A DNA stretch of 64,000 nucleotides from Simmondsia chinensis (Eukaryota; Streptophyta; Magnoliopsida; Caryophyllales; Simmondsiaceae): the NCBI GenBank assembly GCA_018398585.1, contig JAGTTD010000002.1, positions 31,736,186 through 31,800,185 of the forward strand, given 5' to 3'. The notes beneath the pieces are model-generated. The model ran no database searches. It had not been told where the DNA came from and saw only the letters and a program-made list of their open reading frames with translations. Both the position numbers and the translations under genes were made by a program. Below, in pieces: positions 21,665-34,100 of the stretch (position 1 is its first letter; every line of letters begins with the position of its first letter).

Positions 21665-22568
21665 AAGACCCATCACTTAAAAATTTCATGTGGGAGAGAG
21701 GTTTATAAGTTGAATTCTCATGGCCTCCATTGTCGGGCTAACAATATAGTGGATAAGTGCTACTCCCTAAGGAGAACATTTGTCTTTAGAATATACGGTT
21801 GGAATTCTATAGGCTAGATTGAGATAAAAGAAAACAGATATAACCATGCCGCCATGGATTATCTTGTGGACTTGTACCAATATCTAAGCAATGGTATACA
21901 CTTGACTAGGATAGTATGTTTGTCTCCTGGGGAGCACTGTCATACTATCTTGGAGGCCAAGGCAGGAATGATCAGTCAATTATGTTTAGAAAACATATTA
22001 ATTTAGAATAGTTCTTACCACACTGATTACTCGGTACAACCCCAGCCGCGAGAGTATGGATAGATCAGTTAGGTCATGGTTGCACACATTATAGAATAGT
22101 TATGTGAGTTATATTGCTTTGATTGTTTGCTAAACAACTAAAAAGGTTCACTAACTTAAAACATCAAGTGGGAGCGAGCTTTTATGGATGAATGCTCGCA
22201 GCCCACTGATCAAATAGTATAGGTGGGCTCTACTCCTTGAGGAGGGTGTTCATTTACAATGTACAAGGTTAAACCTCTTAGAGATAGACTGAATTATAGT
22301 GCAAGCACGCCGTCATCGATTACTTTGAGGACTTGTACGACTATCTAGGCTGCAGTTTACGCTTGACTATGGTGCTGTGTTAGCCTCCTGAGAAGCTCTA
22401 TTGTATGACCTTAGGAGTAGAGGCAAGTATGATGTCTTAAATATGTTTAGTAGGAATTACAAGAAAACATATTAATTGAGAATAGTTCTCATCTTAATGA
22501 TATCTCGATGTGACCCTACTGCCAGGGAGACATGCATCTTAATTAGTTTGAGATTGTGAACTGTGTAC
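21665..22568. repeat. Two direct copies of a ~425-bp block, period ~478
   Basis: Copy one is about 21665-22090 and copy two about 22143-22568. Landmarks shared in order are TGTGGGAG / AGTGGGAG, GCTACTCCCTAAGGAG / CTCTACTCCTTGAGGAG, GCCGCCATGGATTA / GCCGTCATCGATTA, GGACTTGTAC, CGCTTGACTA-like, and AAAACATATTAATT. The copies are well diverged, so the duplication is old. The function is unknown. Confidence 0.65.
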
Positions 22569-22859
22569 TTTATTTGTTTGCTAAAATTAAGAAAAATATC
22601 AGTGTATGTTGCATGACTTATTTACAGTTTTCTTTTCAGACTACTTATTTTATACTAATAGATATCTTATTCGCTTGTCCTGCATTGAAATATAATTGAT
22701 ATGTCTTATTACATGAAGAGCACTATATGCTGCTAGTCAGGTGTTGCTAAAATATCTACTAGATTGAAGGGTTATTTTGAATACTTGTGTAGGCTAATGA
22801 GTTAGTCAGGTGCTAGATTCATACGTTAGCATCAAATGTATTCTAATATTACATATTTG

Positions 22860-23290
22860 AAATTTCAACTATAGTGGAATTGCTCAAATCCTTGAAAAAA
22901 TGTTTGATGGGATGAATAGGTAGCATGAAAAAAGCTTATGAGAAAGATGATATACACTAGAATGTACTAAGGAACTTCAGTTCAAGAGTGTGTTATGGTG
23001 ATGATGGCTTATTTAATTGAATTGAAATTCTTGACACAAATGTTGATAGCCAATCTCAACAGGATATGAGTCTAAATTGCCTATCAAGGTCCTTCATTTA
23101 GTTTAGGTTGGATTAAATCGAATAATAGGGATTACTTGTTGTTTGACTAGATGAGGGAAAAGGTGTCATTCGCATTAAGGGAAGTGTCCACGTAGTGAGG
23201 GCATCTATCTCATGGAATTAGGAACCTCTAAAGGGTAAAATCAAAATAAAAGGTGAAATAATGTCTTTTGTTTTTGGCATAAGGACTGGA
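22860..23290 (+). pseudogene. Copia-E1 gag remnant
   Basis: Broken frames carry typical Copia gag phrases: EILDTNVDSQSQQDMSLNCL near 23025-23085, followed by FRLD and then KGVIRIKGSVHVV near 23155-23200, and GKIKIKGE before the expected zinc knuckle. These fit the Angela/TAR-type gag that forms the particle. The knuckle itself is not readable. Confidence 0.6.
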
Positions 23291-24079
23291 CATTAGTATG
23301 CAAAAGGAGTTGCCTACGTAAGTAGCTACTCTTGTTGCCAAGACTAGCAAGCCATCAAGACAACGTATTTGATATATTGTCTGCTTTAATCGTGGTTTGT
23401 TGGTAGTCTACTAGTGCCCCATGAGTGGATTGTGAATCAAGCAACAGTCTTTGTAAGGTGTTGTAGAGTCTTAATCTAATCAGGAAGCTTTTAGATGACA
23501 AGTTTTGCTCTTCGTTTGAAGATGGTACAAGTATTTCAGTATGGGCACCAAGTGATAGTGGTTTAAGTTAAGGATCATAGTTTTGATATAAATTAACTGT
23601 CTTTATGTACTAGTTTTCATGTAAATTTGATTTCTATTTCAATTTTGTTAACATAATGTCTTTAGTTATTTTAAAAATAAACTGAGAGTTGAAAAAAATA
23701 GAATGTTTATTTGAAAAGGTACATTAGTAGATAGTTAATTAATTTTAAATTCAAACCATGTTACTGGGAATTTATTTCTCCGATACAAGTTAGGCTGTAT
23801 AATCATATAAAAGAAGAATTTCTTGAATTAGATATAACTTCTAAGTGGCACTTGAGCTTATATTGCTTTTATGTAATATGCTTTAAAGACTAGTTTGAGA
23901 TGGTCATAAGATAATTGGATTCACAATGATAACTAGTCTGCGAATCATGTTTGATTTAATGGGGACTATGAAAATCCTTAAGAGTAAATCCAACAAAGCC
24001 ACTAAGCTACTTGAACTTGCTAATATAATGTTTGTGGATTGATAGATGTTCGAGCGGAAGGAAGCTATGAGTATTTGAT

Positions 24080-24203
24080 AATTATATATGCCTATGAAGA
24101 CTAAAGTATAAATCTTTTGAAAAGTTCAAATAAATTGACTGGAGTAGGGATTAATTAGGTAGAGGTATCAAAACACTTAGATTAGATAGAATTGGTGAGA
24201 GTT
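24080..24203 (+). pseudogene. Copia-E1 integrase core remnant
   Basis: The phrases KYKSFEKFK near 24105-24130 and GIKTLRLDRIGE near 24165-24200 correspond to the core region of Copia integrase, where the second catalytic aspartate sits (usual RSDRGGE). The frame breaks off at about 24203 where Sirevirus gag begins. Confidence 0.55.
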
Positions 24204-24209
24204 CTTAGT

Positions 24210-24640
24210 TTTTCCTTACTGCAACGTGCTGAAGAATCTAAGGAAGATCAATTATTGGTTAAAGAGAATGAGTCTTTGAAAGAATAAGTGGAAGAACTCT
24301 CAAAAATTTCAAGTAAGCTTCTCAAGGGAGAAGAAACACTTGAAAAAATATTCACTTCTCAAAGATCCACTTATAATAAAGAGGGAATCGGCTATAATGG
24401 AAATGCTCAAAAGAAAAAAATTGAACACACTTTTTGTCAAAGCCTCACCACCGATAAACTCTATAAGATGCCATTACTGTGGTGATCATGGGCATCTTGT
24501 GCATCAATGTCCATTTAAAAAGAATTTGAGAAAAATCAAGATGGTTTGGGTTCCAAAGGGATCTTGACCTCCAAATATCAAGACTAACAATGAAGGACCC
24601 ACGAAAATTTGGGTACCAAAAATCCGTTAAATTGTATAGG
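24210..24640 (+). pseudogene. Sirevirus gag C-terminus
   Basis: A coiled-coil-like stretch (KENESLKE, VEELSKISSKLLKGEETLEK) precedes a clean CCHC knuckle, CHYCGDHGHLVHQC, at about 24469-24510. Then comes the Sirevirus phrase VWVPKGS and, further on, IWVPK near 24608. The knuckle would bind the element RNA during packaging. An in-frame TAA near 24286 and frame shifts disable it. Confidence 0.8.
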
Positions 24641-25760
24641 TGTGCTTGAAGATTGACAACGAAAATCACAAGTAGTGGTTTGGTAGTAGTTTCACAAGTC
24701 ATATGACAAGAGATGAATGCAAATCCACTTTTATCAAACCAAGGGAAGGGAAAATCTCACTTTCCACAAAAAGAATAGAAAATTATCGATATTGGTAACA
24801 TTACTTCTAAACTCTTCTCCTTGCATATATGATGGTTTACTTGTTGATGGTCTTATGCATAATTCTCTTAACATTAGTATACTACTTGAGAGAGTTTATT
24901 GTGTGCAATCTTGAGTCATTTAAATACGAAGTGTCGCATGCTTAAATAAATGAATTATTACTTGATCAATTAGAATGTGATAATGTCTATATAATTGATC
25001 TTGAATTTATGAACTTTGTGAAATGTTCTAGTTTCTCGAATGAAAATGATAATTGGATTTGAAATAGAAGATTTGAACATGCTAGTATGGAATTAGATTT
25101 GAAACCTTTGAAAAATGATCGTACTTGATGACCACCCAAGCTTAATTCGAAAAAGATCATATTCATGATGCACTTTAATATGGAAAACAAACAAGATCTT
25201 CATTCAAACCCAATGATGTAGTTTCTATCACAAGGCATCTTGAACTTTTGCATATGGACTTGTTTTATCCTACTAAACATTTGGGCCATTATGAAAAACG
25301 TATGGGCTTGTAATTGTTGATGATTATTCTCATTTTGCTTGGTTCTTATTCGCTTCTCATAAGAGTGAAACCTTTGATAAAATTGAAAAAGCTTTGCAAA
25401 CAAGTGCAAAATGAAGAATATTCGAAGATCATTTCAATTAGAAGTGATTGTGGAAGGTAATTTAAAAAAATAAACGATTTTCAAAAATATAGTGATTAGA
25501 TTGGAATCCACTATATTTTTTCAACTCCTGTAATTTCTCAATCAAGCGAAGTGGTTAAAAAACTAATTTTATTAAATAAAATTTGGAACTCTTGAACAAA
25601 TGGCAAGAATATTGATTGGTAAAAACAATTTGCAAAATTTCTTTTGGGCCAAAGTCGTTAACACTGCTTGTTATATTCAAAATAAGACTTTAATAAGGCT
25701 AATTTAGAAGAAAACACCTTATAAACTCTACAAAAGAAGAAAACCAAATATTGCATACTT
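24640..25760 (+). pseudogene. Sirevirus protease and integrase remnant
   Basis: The protease site is at about 24675-24715. The reading W-FGSSFTSHMTRDE stands where DSGCSRHMTG is usual, so the catalytic aspartate is lost. The integrase zinc finger is reduced to WNRRFEHASM near 25060. The core is a set of broken frames ending with LEQMARILIGKNNLQNFFWAK near 25590-25650, the usual sequence after the catalytic glutamate. No part could work. Confidence 0.7.
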
Positions 25761-26090
25761 AATTTGGGCGTAAATGCTTTATGTATGACTATGGTAAAAC
25801 TAGTTTTGGCAAATTTGATCCGAGAATGGAGGAAGGTATATTCATTGGATATTTTCTTACGTGCAAAAGCATATAGAGTTTATAATAAAGGGTCAATGAT
25901 AGTAGAAGAGTCTATACATGTAGTTTTTGATGAAACTAATGTCTTGTCTTCTAGAATTCATTGTGATGATGATGATATAGTGACCAAACTAACAAACATC
26001 ACACCCTCATCCGAGGAGCAAGAAATTGCTCAACGTGACGCTCCAATGGATGAACCGAAAGGAATGGTTGATAATGTAAAATAAAAAAAG
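25760..26090 (+). pseudogene. Sirevirus integrase C-terminal/linker frame
   Basis: A frame at 25764-26084 reads KAYRVYNKGSMIVEESIHVVFDETN. This is the standard Copia phrase after the integrase core (modified FLGYSxxSKAYRVYN). The segment after it is acidic, as in Sirevirus linkers. The start is disrupted and the frame ends before RT. Confidence 0.75.
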
Positions 26091-26149
26091 GATTAGAAAT
26101 TCTAGAAGGATCACCCAACAAGATAAATCATCTGTGATCTCTCTCAATG

Positions 26150-27230
26150 TGGTAAGAAATAAGGAAAGGTTAGTAACTAAGAGGTATGACTAAGAAGAAG
26201 GTATAGACTACAAAGAGACATTTACACCTAGATTAGAAGTTATTAGACTCTTATGAGCCTTTTCTTCTTTTATAAATTTTAAACTTTTTCAAATAGATGT
26301 GAAAAGTACATGATTGAAGGGTTTTACAAGAAAAGAAAGTTTATATTAAACAACCACTCATTTTTGAGGATGACATATTTCCCAATCATATTTTATACTC
26401 AAAAAGGATATTTATGGATTGAAAGAAGCTCCTAGAGCTCGGTATGAGAGATTGAGTTATTTTGTAATGAAAAATGGATTCTTAAGAGGGAAGGTTAACA
26501 CAACACTTTTAGTCACTCTAGAAATGATACTCTTATTATGCAAATTCGTATTGATAATGTAGTGCTTGGTGCTACTAACCCAACTCGTTGTGAAGAATTT
26601 GTAAGTCTTATGAGTAGGAAATTTGATATAAGCAAGAGGAGAAAAATCAACCACTTCCTTGGATTGCAAATGAAGCAAAGTGAGGAAGGAATTTTCATCA
26701 AACAAGCCAAGTACATCAAGACGACACTTAAGAAGTTTGGCATGGAAAATTTCAAAAGCGATTGCAGCTTTGATGAGCACAACACTCAAGTTATACATGG
26801 ATGAAAAAGGTAAAAAAGATGGATCAAAAAGCTAAATAGAGGTATGATTTGATCCATTGTTCACCATTCCACGAATAGACTTGATATCTTGTCTAATGTG
26901 TTCTTATGTGGTTGATTTCATACATTTCGAAAAAAAGGGAACATTGCTTCATCCTTCATAAAGGTCAAATACATTACTTATGCGAGTCATTGTGCTAAAA
27001 TATCCTATTGCTACATGAATTCAATGATTAAGGCATTCATATTGATCATGCTTTTATTGTGTGTGATAATGCTAGAACAATATGCTTCACCAAACCTCTG
27101 GCTAAAAATTTTTAGAGCCAATCATAAAGAGGTAGACATCATATCATTCATAATCATGTACTTAAAGGAGATATCAGAAATTTTGTGCCCACAAATAATC
27201 AACTACTAGGCCTCTATGTGGAACTAATTG
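26150..27230 (+). pseudogene. Sirevirus reverse transcriptase and RNase H remnant
   Basis: RT begins with RLVTKRYD and YKETFTPRLE near 26165-26245. The catalytic YVDD region at about 26540-26580 reads RIDNVVLGATN, so the tyrosine and second aspartate are lost. The following frame has KFDISKRRKINHFLGLQMKQ. RNase H is traced by the phrases ILCPQIINY (near 27178-27208) and the KIFRANHKE block. Their usual forms are VPTNNQLADIFTKPL and the conserved RTKHIDIRHHF. Confidence 0.75.
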
Positions 27231-27534
27231 GTGATAATAAAAGAAGGATTAACATGGTAAAATATACTACTTTTGTTGCATACAATTGTCCAAGTATTCT
27301 TATCCAATCTAATGGATATTAGTGCTTGGAAGCCCTTTTTTTAGGAAACACCAAAATTGAGTTACCTTCGATCTCTCCAACATTTGTTGAACTTGAATAT
27401 TCTTTCATATTCTTGTTCATAATTTCGATCACAGTTATAAATGTCTTATGAGAATTGCAAAACTTCAAGTTTAAAAATCTTGCTTTGTGAAAAATTCTTC
27501 ATGCTCACCTTATTGAGGCATATGGAAATACTTA

Positions 27535-27972
27535 AAAAAAAGGGGTGAAACGTTATATCACAAAAAAAAGGTGAAACTATCCTTAACATATCTAGCTAGA
27601 TATATGAAAACTACTTTTACATTTTGTACTTTAATGTATAAATCCCTTCCCTTATTGCTTTTTGTTGATGACAAAGGGGGAGAAAAATTGGTGTACTTAT
27701 GTATAGTATTCATGCTTAGTTATGTATGTGCTTGATTGAGAAATGTTGAAAATGATGATGATATTAATATACTGAATGTATGATTCCTAAAATGCATCAA
27801 CTTAGGAGGAGCAATTGCATTTGAACTTTAATCAGGATAAAAATTGCTCCATAAGCTCATGGTCATGTGTATGCTCTAGTAAGTGAATACTTTTATGGTG
27901 AACTCTATACTTCAACTTTCACATTTCCAAGAAAAAGCACCAAATGTTTGTTATCATAAAAAAGGGGGAGAT
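27535..27972 (+). promoter_or_regulatory. Repeated polypurine tracts before Sirevirus 3' LTR
   Basis: Purine tracts occur near 27534 (AAAAAAAGGGGTGAAA), 27563 (AAAAAAAAGGTGAAA), 27674 (CAAAGGGGGAGAAAAA) and 27956 (AAAAAAGGGGGAGAT). The last one abuts the LTR and is the functional type that primes plus-strand DNA synthesis. Several tracts upstream of the LTR are a known trait of Sireviruses. Confidence 0.65.
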
Positions 27973-29490
27973 TGTTGGCCATAAAGCCATTTATATTGTA
28001 ATTTTGATAATAACAACTATTTAGTGAGTCATAGTGTTTAAATGGTTCTAATCTTGCGTCTAAGTGACTCATAAGAAAGCTAGGGAAATCAAGGTTAATC
28101 ATGTTGATACGAAGCTTTCTAAGATGATGAATCAAGAAGAAAAGAGATCAAAGATGAAGAGAAGATTCATCCAAATTGAAGAGAACATAATCCAAGTCCA
28201 AGCGCCTCAAAGTTATTCATTTTTATTGTCTAGGACTTAGGATCGGGATATATCAATTAAGTCCAAGTCTCAATATTGATATGTGATGCTCTAACAAAAA
28301 TGTTTTTGAAATATTTTTAAAAATTGATTTTCAAATTTTATTTGAAAAATATTAAAGTCAAAATTAAGCCAATCTAGCCTATCATGAAAATATTTTTCAA
28401 GATTGGTATTTTTGAAAAGCATGATCAAATCAAACAAGATAAATTTTAAATGGGTGATAATTTAGCCTGATTTATGCAATGAATTATCTTTATGATCAAA
28501 GCAAAGTAGGAAATTAATTCAAAAATTTAAGCTAATATGGCAATCAATTAATTAATCAATCAACTTAGCTATTATGGTAAAATTATCCCATCAATCAAGC
28601 TAAATGGTCAAAAACATCAAAATTCACCCAAGTATGGTGAGTGTTGACACACAGAAAGCATGTGTCGACACACAAACATGCAGTAGCCCTCTGGAGTTGT
28701 TGTGTGTCAACACATAGAGGTTGTGTGTCGACACACGGCCCCCAACAGGCTCTAATGGCTACATTTTGGACCCGATTTCTTTCCAATTTTTTTTTGAAAT
28801 GCTCCCAATGGCTCCTAAGCCTTTCTTGGCCTATATATTGAGGTTAAATGCTTTGGTTTTAAATCAAGAAATAATACTTCGAATACTCTCTAAGAAATCT
28901 CTCAAAAAGGGCTCTTACTCTTGCGCTTTAACAGTTTGTTTTCGAATTCTTGTTTAAAGTTATCTTGAGCATCACTAGTTCTCTCTATTGTTGATCATTG
29001 ATCTTTATTGGCATATCCTTAGCTTTGGTTAAGCTTGATCAAGTGTCAATTTACTCTTGAAAGAGTGAAGAATTTGAGTGCTTTTAATTCTTAAATGCTT
29101 TATTCAAATTTGTTGCATTGTAAAGGTTGGATCCTGAGCCTGCGGTTACAAAAGGATCGGTTGTAAAAGGTTGGTCTTGAGCCATTGTACAAAAAGACCG
29201 GTTGTAAAGGCTGGATCCTAAGCCTGTTTTTAAAAAGGAACATCAAGCTTAGTTAAAAGGCTCAAGTGACTAAGAGTAGTCACTTGAGGAGTGGACTAGC
29301 TTCCGGGTTGGAAGTAAACCACTATAAAAATCTCTGTGCATTATTTTTCTTGGCTTTAATTTCTGCATTTCATATTCATTGATTCAACTATTAATTGATT
29401 TTTTTGGTTCTTAAAGTTTAAATTTTCATTTATCAGGAAAGAACCTAATTCACCCCCCTCCCCCCTCTTAGGTTGCTTTTTGGGCCTTCA
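27973..29490 (+). repeat. Sirevirus 3' LTR
   Basis: It starts TGTTGGCC at 27973 and ends with CACCCCCCTCCCCCCTCTTA...TGGGCCTTCA at 29490, the usual C-rich end of this group. It carries four copies of the palindrome TGTGTCGACACA or one-base variants at 28640-28735. Three related blocks of the type GGTTGGATCCTGAGCC occur at 29125-29230. It ends inside the Copia-C LTR that continues from 29491. Confidence 0.8.
28640..28735. promoter_or_regulatory. Palindrome cluster in Sirevirus LTR
   Basis: TGTGTCGACACA is perfect at 28661-28672 and 28724-28735. One-base variants lie at 28640-28652 and 28703-28714. Pairs are spaced about 21 bases centre to centre. Sirevirus LTRs are known for repeated palindromes, but the role of this one is unknown. 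The same motif appears in Copia-C LTRs. Confidence 0.6.
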
Positions 29491-30101
29491 TAATCACTTT
29501 CCTTAAGGCTTATTTTAGAGTACGAAATATCCTTGGGGATATAATGACAACCAAAAATGAAGTGAAGATGTGTAATAGAAGAGACATAGTGAGATGAATG
29601 AAAATGATGTTTTTCAGGGCTTTCACAACACTTCATTAAGAATTAATTCAAGTGTTTCTTGCAATTAGTTTTCATAAACTCGTCATCATCAACCCTCAAC
29701 ATGAGAGTGAAGGAGGTTATTTATAGTTTTTAAGTGTCTCTTCATGAAGGGACATGGCCCTTCACGAAGTGACACTTCCCCTTTTTAATATTTCACAATA
29801 CTTGCAATCAAACACCTTTCATGTGTATTTTTTAAATGAACCAGAGAGAATGTTTACATAAAAGAGGGCTAAAAGACATCCCAAAACATCACCCAAAGAA
29901 CTGCAAAAAAGAACTGGACAAAATACGTTACTGCAGTTCTGTAAGATCTGTATGTCGACACACGGATCCTGTGTGTCAAAACACAAACACTTCAAATTAG
30001 TTCTGTTGGGCTGTGTGTTGACACATCTTATACTGGCCAATATACTTCAAAATCAAGTATGGAACAAACTTCAAACACTCTATTTTAAAAATGCATCAAC
30101 A
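29491..30101 (-). repeat. 3' LTR of Copia-C copy 2, truncated
   Basis: It is colinear with 34264-34901 from AATCACTTTCCTTAAG to ATCAACA at 30101. The last 60 or so bases of the LTR (in its own direction) are replaced by the Sirevirus LTR. Palindrome variants lie at 29951-29962, about 29971-29984 and 30014-30025. A TATA-like TATAAATAA lies on the minus strand near 29720-29730. Confidence 0.75.
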
Positions 30102-30649
30102 TTACCCCACCATTTTCAAAATACAATCATTCTCAAATAATCGACATCTCAAATTAAAGGAGGCCTTATTGTGCATCATCAAGGGTGTCTCCCAATTGAA
30201 TCCCCAGCTAGTGAAAAGACCAACCAAGCTTTGAACCATACAACCCATTTGACTAACTGACTATCTAATCACGCACTAGGCATACTCTCCATACACACCT
30301 CACAACTCCCAGATCGACACATTTATGGCCCTGTGTCCTGTACCCTTTGTTAATGTTTCACGGCCAAACCCTTAGTAAAAAATCACCCTTTTGAAGCGGC
30401 CAAACTTCAACACAAACTAAGGTGGACCTCATTGATCATGTTCCTGTGGTGTGACATTCAATAAGTTCTAAAACCAAGTCTATTAAGAGCCTTGGCTCAT
30501 CCTCTTAGTATCTCTGACGCAGGTTCCAAGCACTACACAAACGGGACGGAAAAATTCTCATTTAGTGCTTTTAGTCACACAGATGACAAGTCTCTCTTAT
30601 TGAACCCGAGACCTAGAGTCATACTAGGGGTCGAGTTGAGGGCCTATCA

Positions 30650-31140
30650 TGGGAGACTAAAAATGACAGGTTTCACACCATCTCTTCATTTATTTATTAT
30701 CAAGTCTCTAGCAATGTTGTTAAATAAGAGATCTGCTAGATTCTGACTTACATTTTCAAAGTCCACAGTGATCACACAATCTTTCATGAGTTATTTCACT
30801 TAACAATATTTAACACTAATGTGTCCAGACTTTAAGTGGTGCATCTCACTCTTATATATTTGAAAGCACTTCTCACGATCACAATGGATGGAAATAGTCA
30901 ATATTGGCTTAGGCCATAAAGAAATCTTAACCACAAGATCCTTTAATCATCATGTTTCTTTACAAGTAGAAACTAAAGCAATAAACTCTACAACCACGGT
31001 GGTGTTAATAATACGTGTTAGTTTCTTGAAACCCAAAGCACAACACCCCCACCACTTGTAACATTCACTCGCTTTATAAGCGTAGTCCTCCTTATCGGAT
31101 ATACAACTGGCATCCAAGTAGTCTTCTCAATAGAAAGAGT
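30650..31140 (-). pseudogene. RNase H relic of Copia-C copy 2
   Basis: Read on the minus strand, broken frames give VEFIALVSTCKE, LWPKPI and the nucleotide block that matches 20815-20850 and 42333-42370 (GTGGACTTTG...GTAAGTCAGAATCTAGCAGATC). It lacks the insertion present in C3, so it shows the uninterrupted target of B3. It is followed on the minus strand by the 3' untranslated part that matches 42560-43000. Confidence 0.65.
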
Positions 31141-31149
31141 ATTCATTAA

Positions 31150-34100
31150 AAATAACACCATAATTTATGGTCATTCCAGTACCTTATATACCACATGCCA
31201 GTTACCTTTACTTACATAGCTAATTATATACACTTAGCTATCCGGCAACAAAGGCTACAACTAACCTTTGCAAATTTCAATTATACTATTGAAACACTTT
31301 CATTTGGTTCTAAATATTAATACCAAATTTTAACATGTAATCAAAGTACATACATACGACAAATCCTATATCATTGTTAAACTTGCCGTACGCACTTTTC
31401 CGAATTCATTAATTACCTCTTTCAGAAGGCAACATCGCAAGACTTCATAGTCTCATCATAGGATCCCAATCTATGACACAACGACATTGAACTTTAACAT
31501 TCATATTATCTCTAGTTCATTCCTCTAGAAATATACAAGTCCAATCGCTAAGACTTCTCTTTTTATACTATTTTACTCTTTCAAAGTTCTAGAGTATTTT
31601 CAGGGATTTTCCCTCAATCATGATTTTCAATATAATATACTTTACTTCAAATGATCACAATGCATCGTTCAATATCAATAACAGACTCCAAGTCACTTTT
31701 ATGTACTCATTCACATTATATCTTAAGATGTTCAATTCACCCATAATTCAGTCATGTGAATTTATTTGCCATTTATATGAATTATCATGCCACTTATAAA
31801 CATCTAACTTTATGGGTAACACATGAGCCATCAGTGTCCTGTATTCATATACTCGTTATTTTTCCAATTTGATGACTAACATATGAAGGCTGGATCACAT
31901 AATAATCTCATTTTCCATGCAACAACTACATACACCTATCACTCAGTTTAAGCATTTAACATTCATTGTTTAAATGTATTTCATTTTAACCGACTACTCA
32001 TTTATCATATACATATGCCATTAAAATGTGAGTAATCTTTACTTCAACCGCATCAATCATGATGAGTGATAAAATTTTTACACGCATGCCGGTTTCCATT
32101 TAAACATTACATCCAATAACAATGGAAAACCCACCAGAGATATGCGGTCAATTATGAAATTATGACTCATTATTTCTAAGTGCTCTTAGACAATGGTCTT
32201 TCATTGTCCTTAATCATGAACTTCAATTTGAATTTCTTTATATCCATCATATTAGGAATCAACATCTGTAAAATAATCATATATTTTATAACCCACTAAT
32301 TCCATTCAAATTCACATCACTTTCACTTATCAAGCATATAAACAGCATTCATGTTCATGGACAATTAACATCATAACCATATCAACACATATGGTTACAC
32401 AAATTATTTTTCTGAAGCATCAGCCTCAATTTAATGAAATCATACATCCATAATTGTGTCAACATGCATATAGGCATTAATCATACAACCACATTAACAC
32501 CCATGCTTATTCTTTCTTTCATATCTCTAGACATGCATGTATTAGTTATACTAACTAACATGCATTAACATTATAACTCTATTAACGTATATAAATATTT
32601 ATACTCAAATTCTTTTCATATTCATGATCATATACACATTGCCTTTCATGATTTTTTTTAATTTCTTTTACTCAAATTATATACTCCAAATACTAAATAC
32701 GTATTTGTTATAATCTTTTCCTTTCATAATCAAATATTCACATGACATCAAATATCACATAAATTTTGACCTGATCAATAATTTTAATTTCTCTCAAATT
32801 CGAGCCACTTTCGGATTCACCAAGTAAACATATAATATTCATGTTGACAAATTATAACCTCAGAGTTTATGATTGCATTAATCATGCATACATGCATTAA
32901 ACCTCAATTACTCATAGTACAAATTTATACAATAATGAATGTACTATACATAATGTATAATTTATACTTTGTTCTGAAATCTAAAATCTGAATGTATTTT
33001 CATATTTCATAAAGAACCCATTATTCCTTTCAATTCGAAAAATATCAACATATTTCATTCACTTATATGTTATTAATAGTTTTGGTATCGTCTCGATATC
33101 TGGTTTCAACAACCACACTAAACAAGGATTTCCATTTTAGCATCGCCTCGACGTCTGGTTTCAACAATCACCCAAAATAGATTTTCCATATAATCAATTT
33201 ATAATAAGCATGTATTTATAATTTTACTTATTAACCTGAATTAATTTTTACCGGCTTTTAACCACTTAAATTTTGTTGTTTACGTCATCATGAACATACT
33301 TGACATAATAAATAATTTTTTTTGAACAAGTAAAGAACAAATAGGCTCAACTATGTGCCAAGTAGTAGTCCTCCCTTCCTAATATGCACATCTCTCTATA
33401 TATATAAATATTGTTTAACAATATTGCATAAGGAAGCAAGTGGATTGGTGGTTATTTATTCATCCCTTAATTGCATTGCGGGTATGGACATAGGCTCGAA
33501 CCCCTTAACCGTGACCCTTTTTTTAATTTGTAATTATACTTTACACATCAGATGAATCTGGAATGAAAAGAGACATTATTTTCTCCCTTACGAACAAGGG
33601 TTTTTGCAACAATAATCCAATTTCTGTAGACATGGAAACCGCCAGATTTATTTATTTATTGTTAAATCATCATAATACTCATCATTTGATAAAATTAAGT
33701 GTAATTGAAAACACACTTGATCAAAATTCACGATTCGCAACCATCATGAATTCAAAGGCACTTGAATATAAATCCATGATCCAAACAATCAATGCCTATT
33801 TAAATTTAGTTTGATATCGATCACATGTATACTCATGATTGAATGCACATCAATGAGTCTCATGATTTCATCCCAGATCATACATTTAAATTAAATATCG
33901 GTAATCCTTGATCACATAAACGGAATTCATGCAAGGAATAGTGATCAAGCTCACAATGTTCACAAGAACATGGTTGGGAACCACTTTCACATCAAAGTGA
34001 AAAATATATGCATTTAACCATATTCCCACATATAATTGAATCAGAAGACATACCTTGATCCTTAGCAATTCATATAAGAGAAAGATCCAAGAAAAAGTCT

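Larger units (their letters stand above)
20933..24203 (+). mobile_element. Copia-E copy 1 (E1), Angela/TAR-like, truncated
   Basis: The part from about 23180 to 24100 matches the reverse strand of 53900-54600, which belongs to the element with LTR 50513-52273. Decayed gag (about 22860-23280) and integrase (to 24203) are recognisable. The 5' part (20933-22850) is AT-rich and non-coding and holds two copies of a block of about 425 bases. The 3' half and the LTR are missing, because a Sirevirus begins at about 24204. Confidence 0.65.
24204..27972 (+). mobile_element. Sirevirus-type Copia, 5'-truncated internal region
   Basis: It begins within gag and has no 5' LTR. Order: gag with zinc knuckle, protease, integrase, RT, RNase H, then a 3' region with repeated purine tracts and the PPT AAAAAAGGGGGAGAT directly before the 3' LTR at 27973. 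The PPT and the downstream TGTTGG LTR start are characteristic of Sireviruses. Every domain is frameshifted. Confidence 0.8.

Noticed and set aside
28595..28841. Cysteine/histidine/threonine-rich frames with repeated CVDTQ or CVSTH
   Set aside because: These are translations of the TGTGTCGACACA palindrome cluster on both strands, not a protein. The same effect occurs at 17121-17357, 29819-30040 and 34637-34828.
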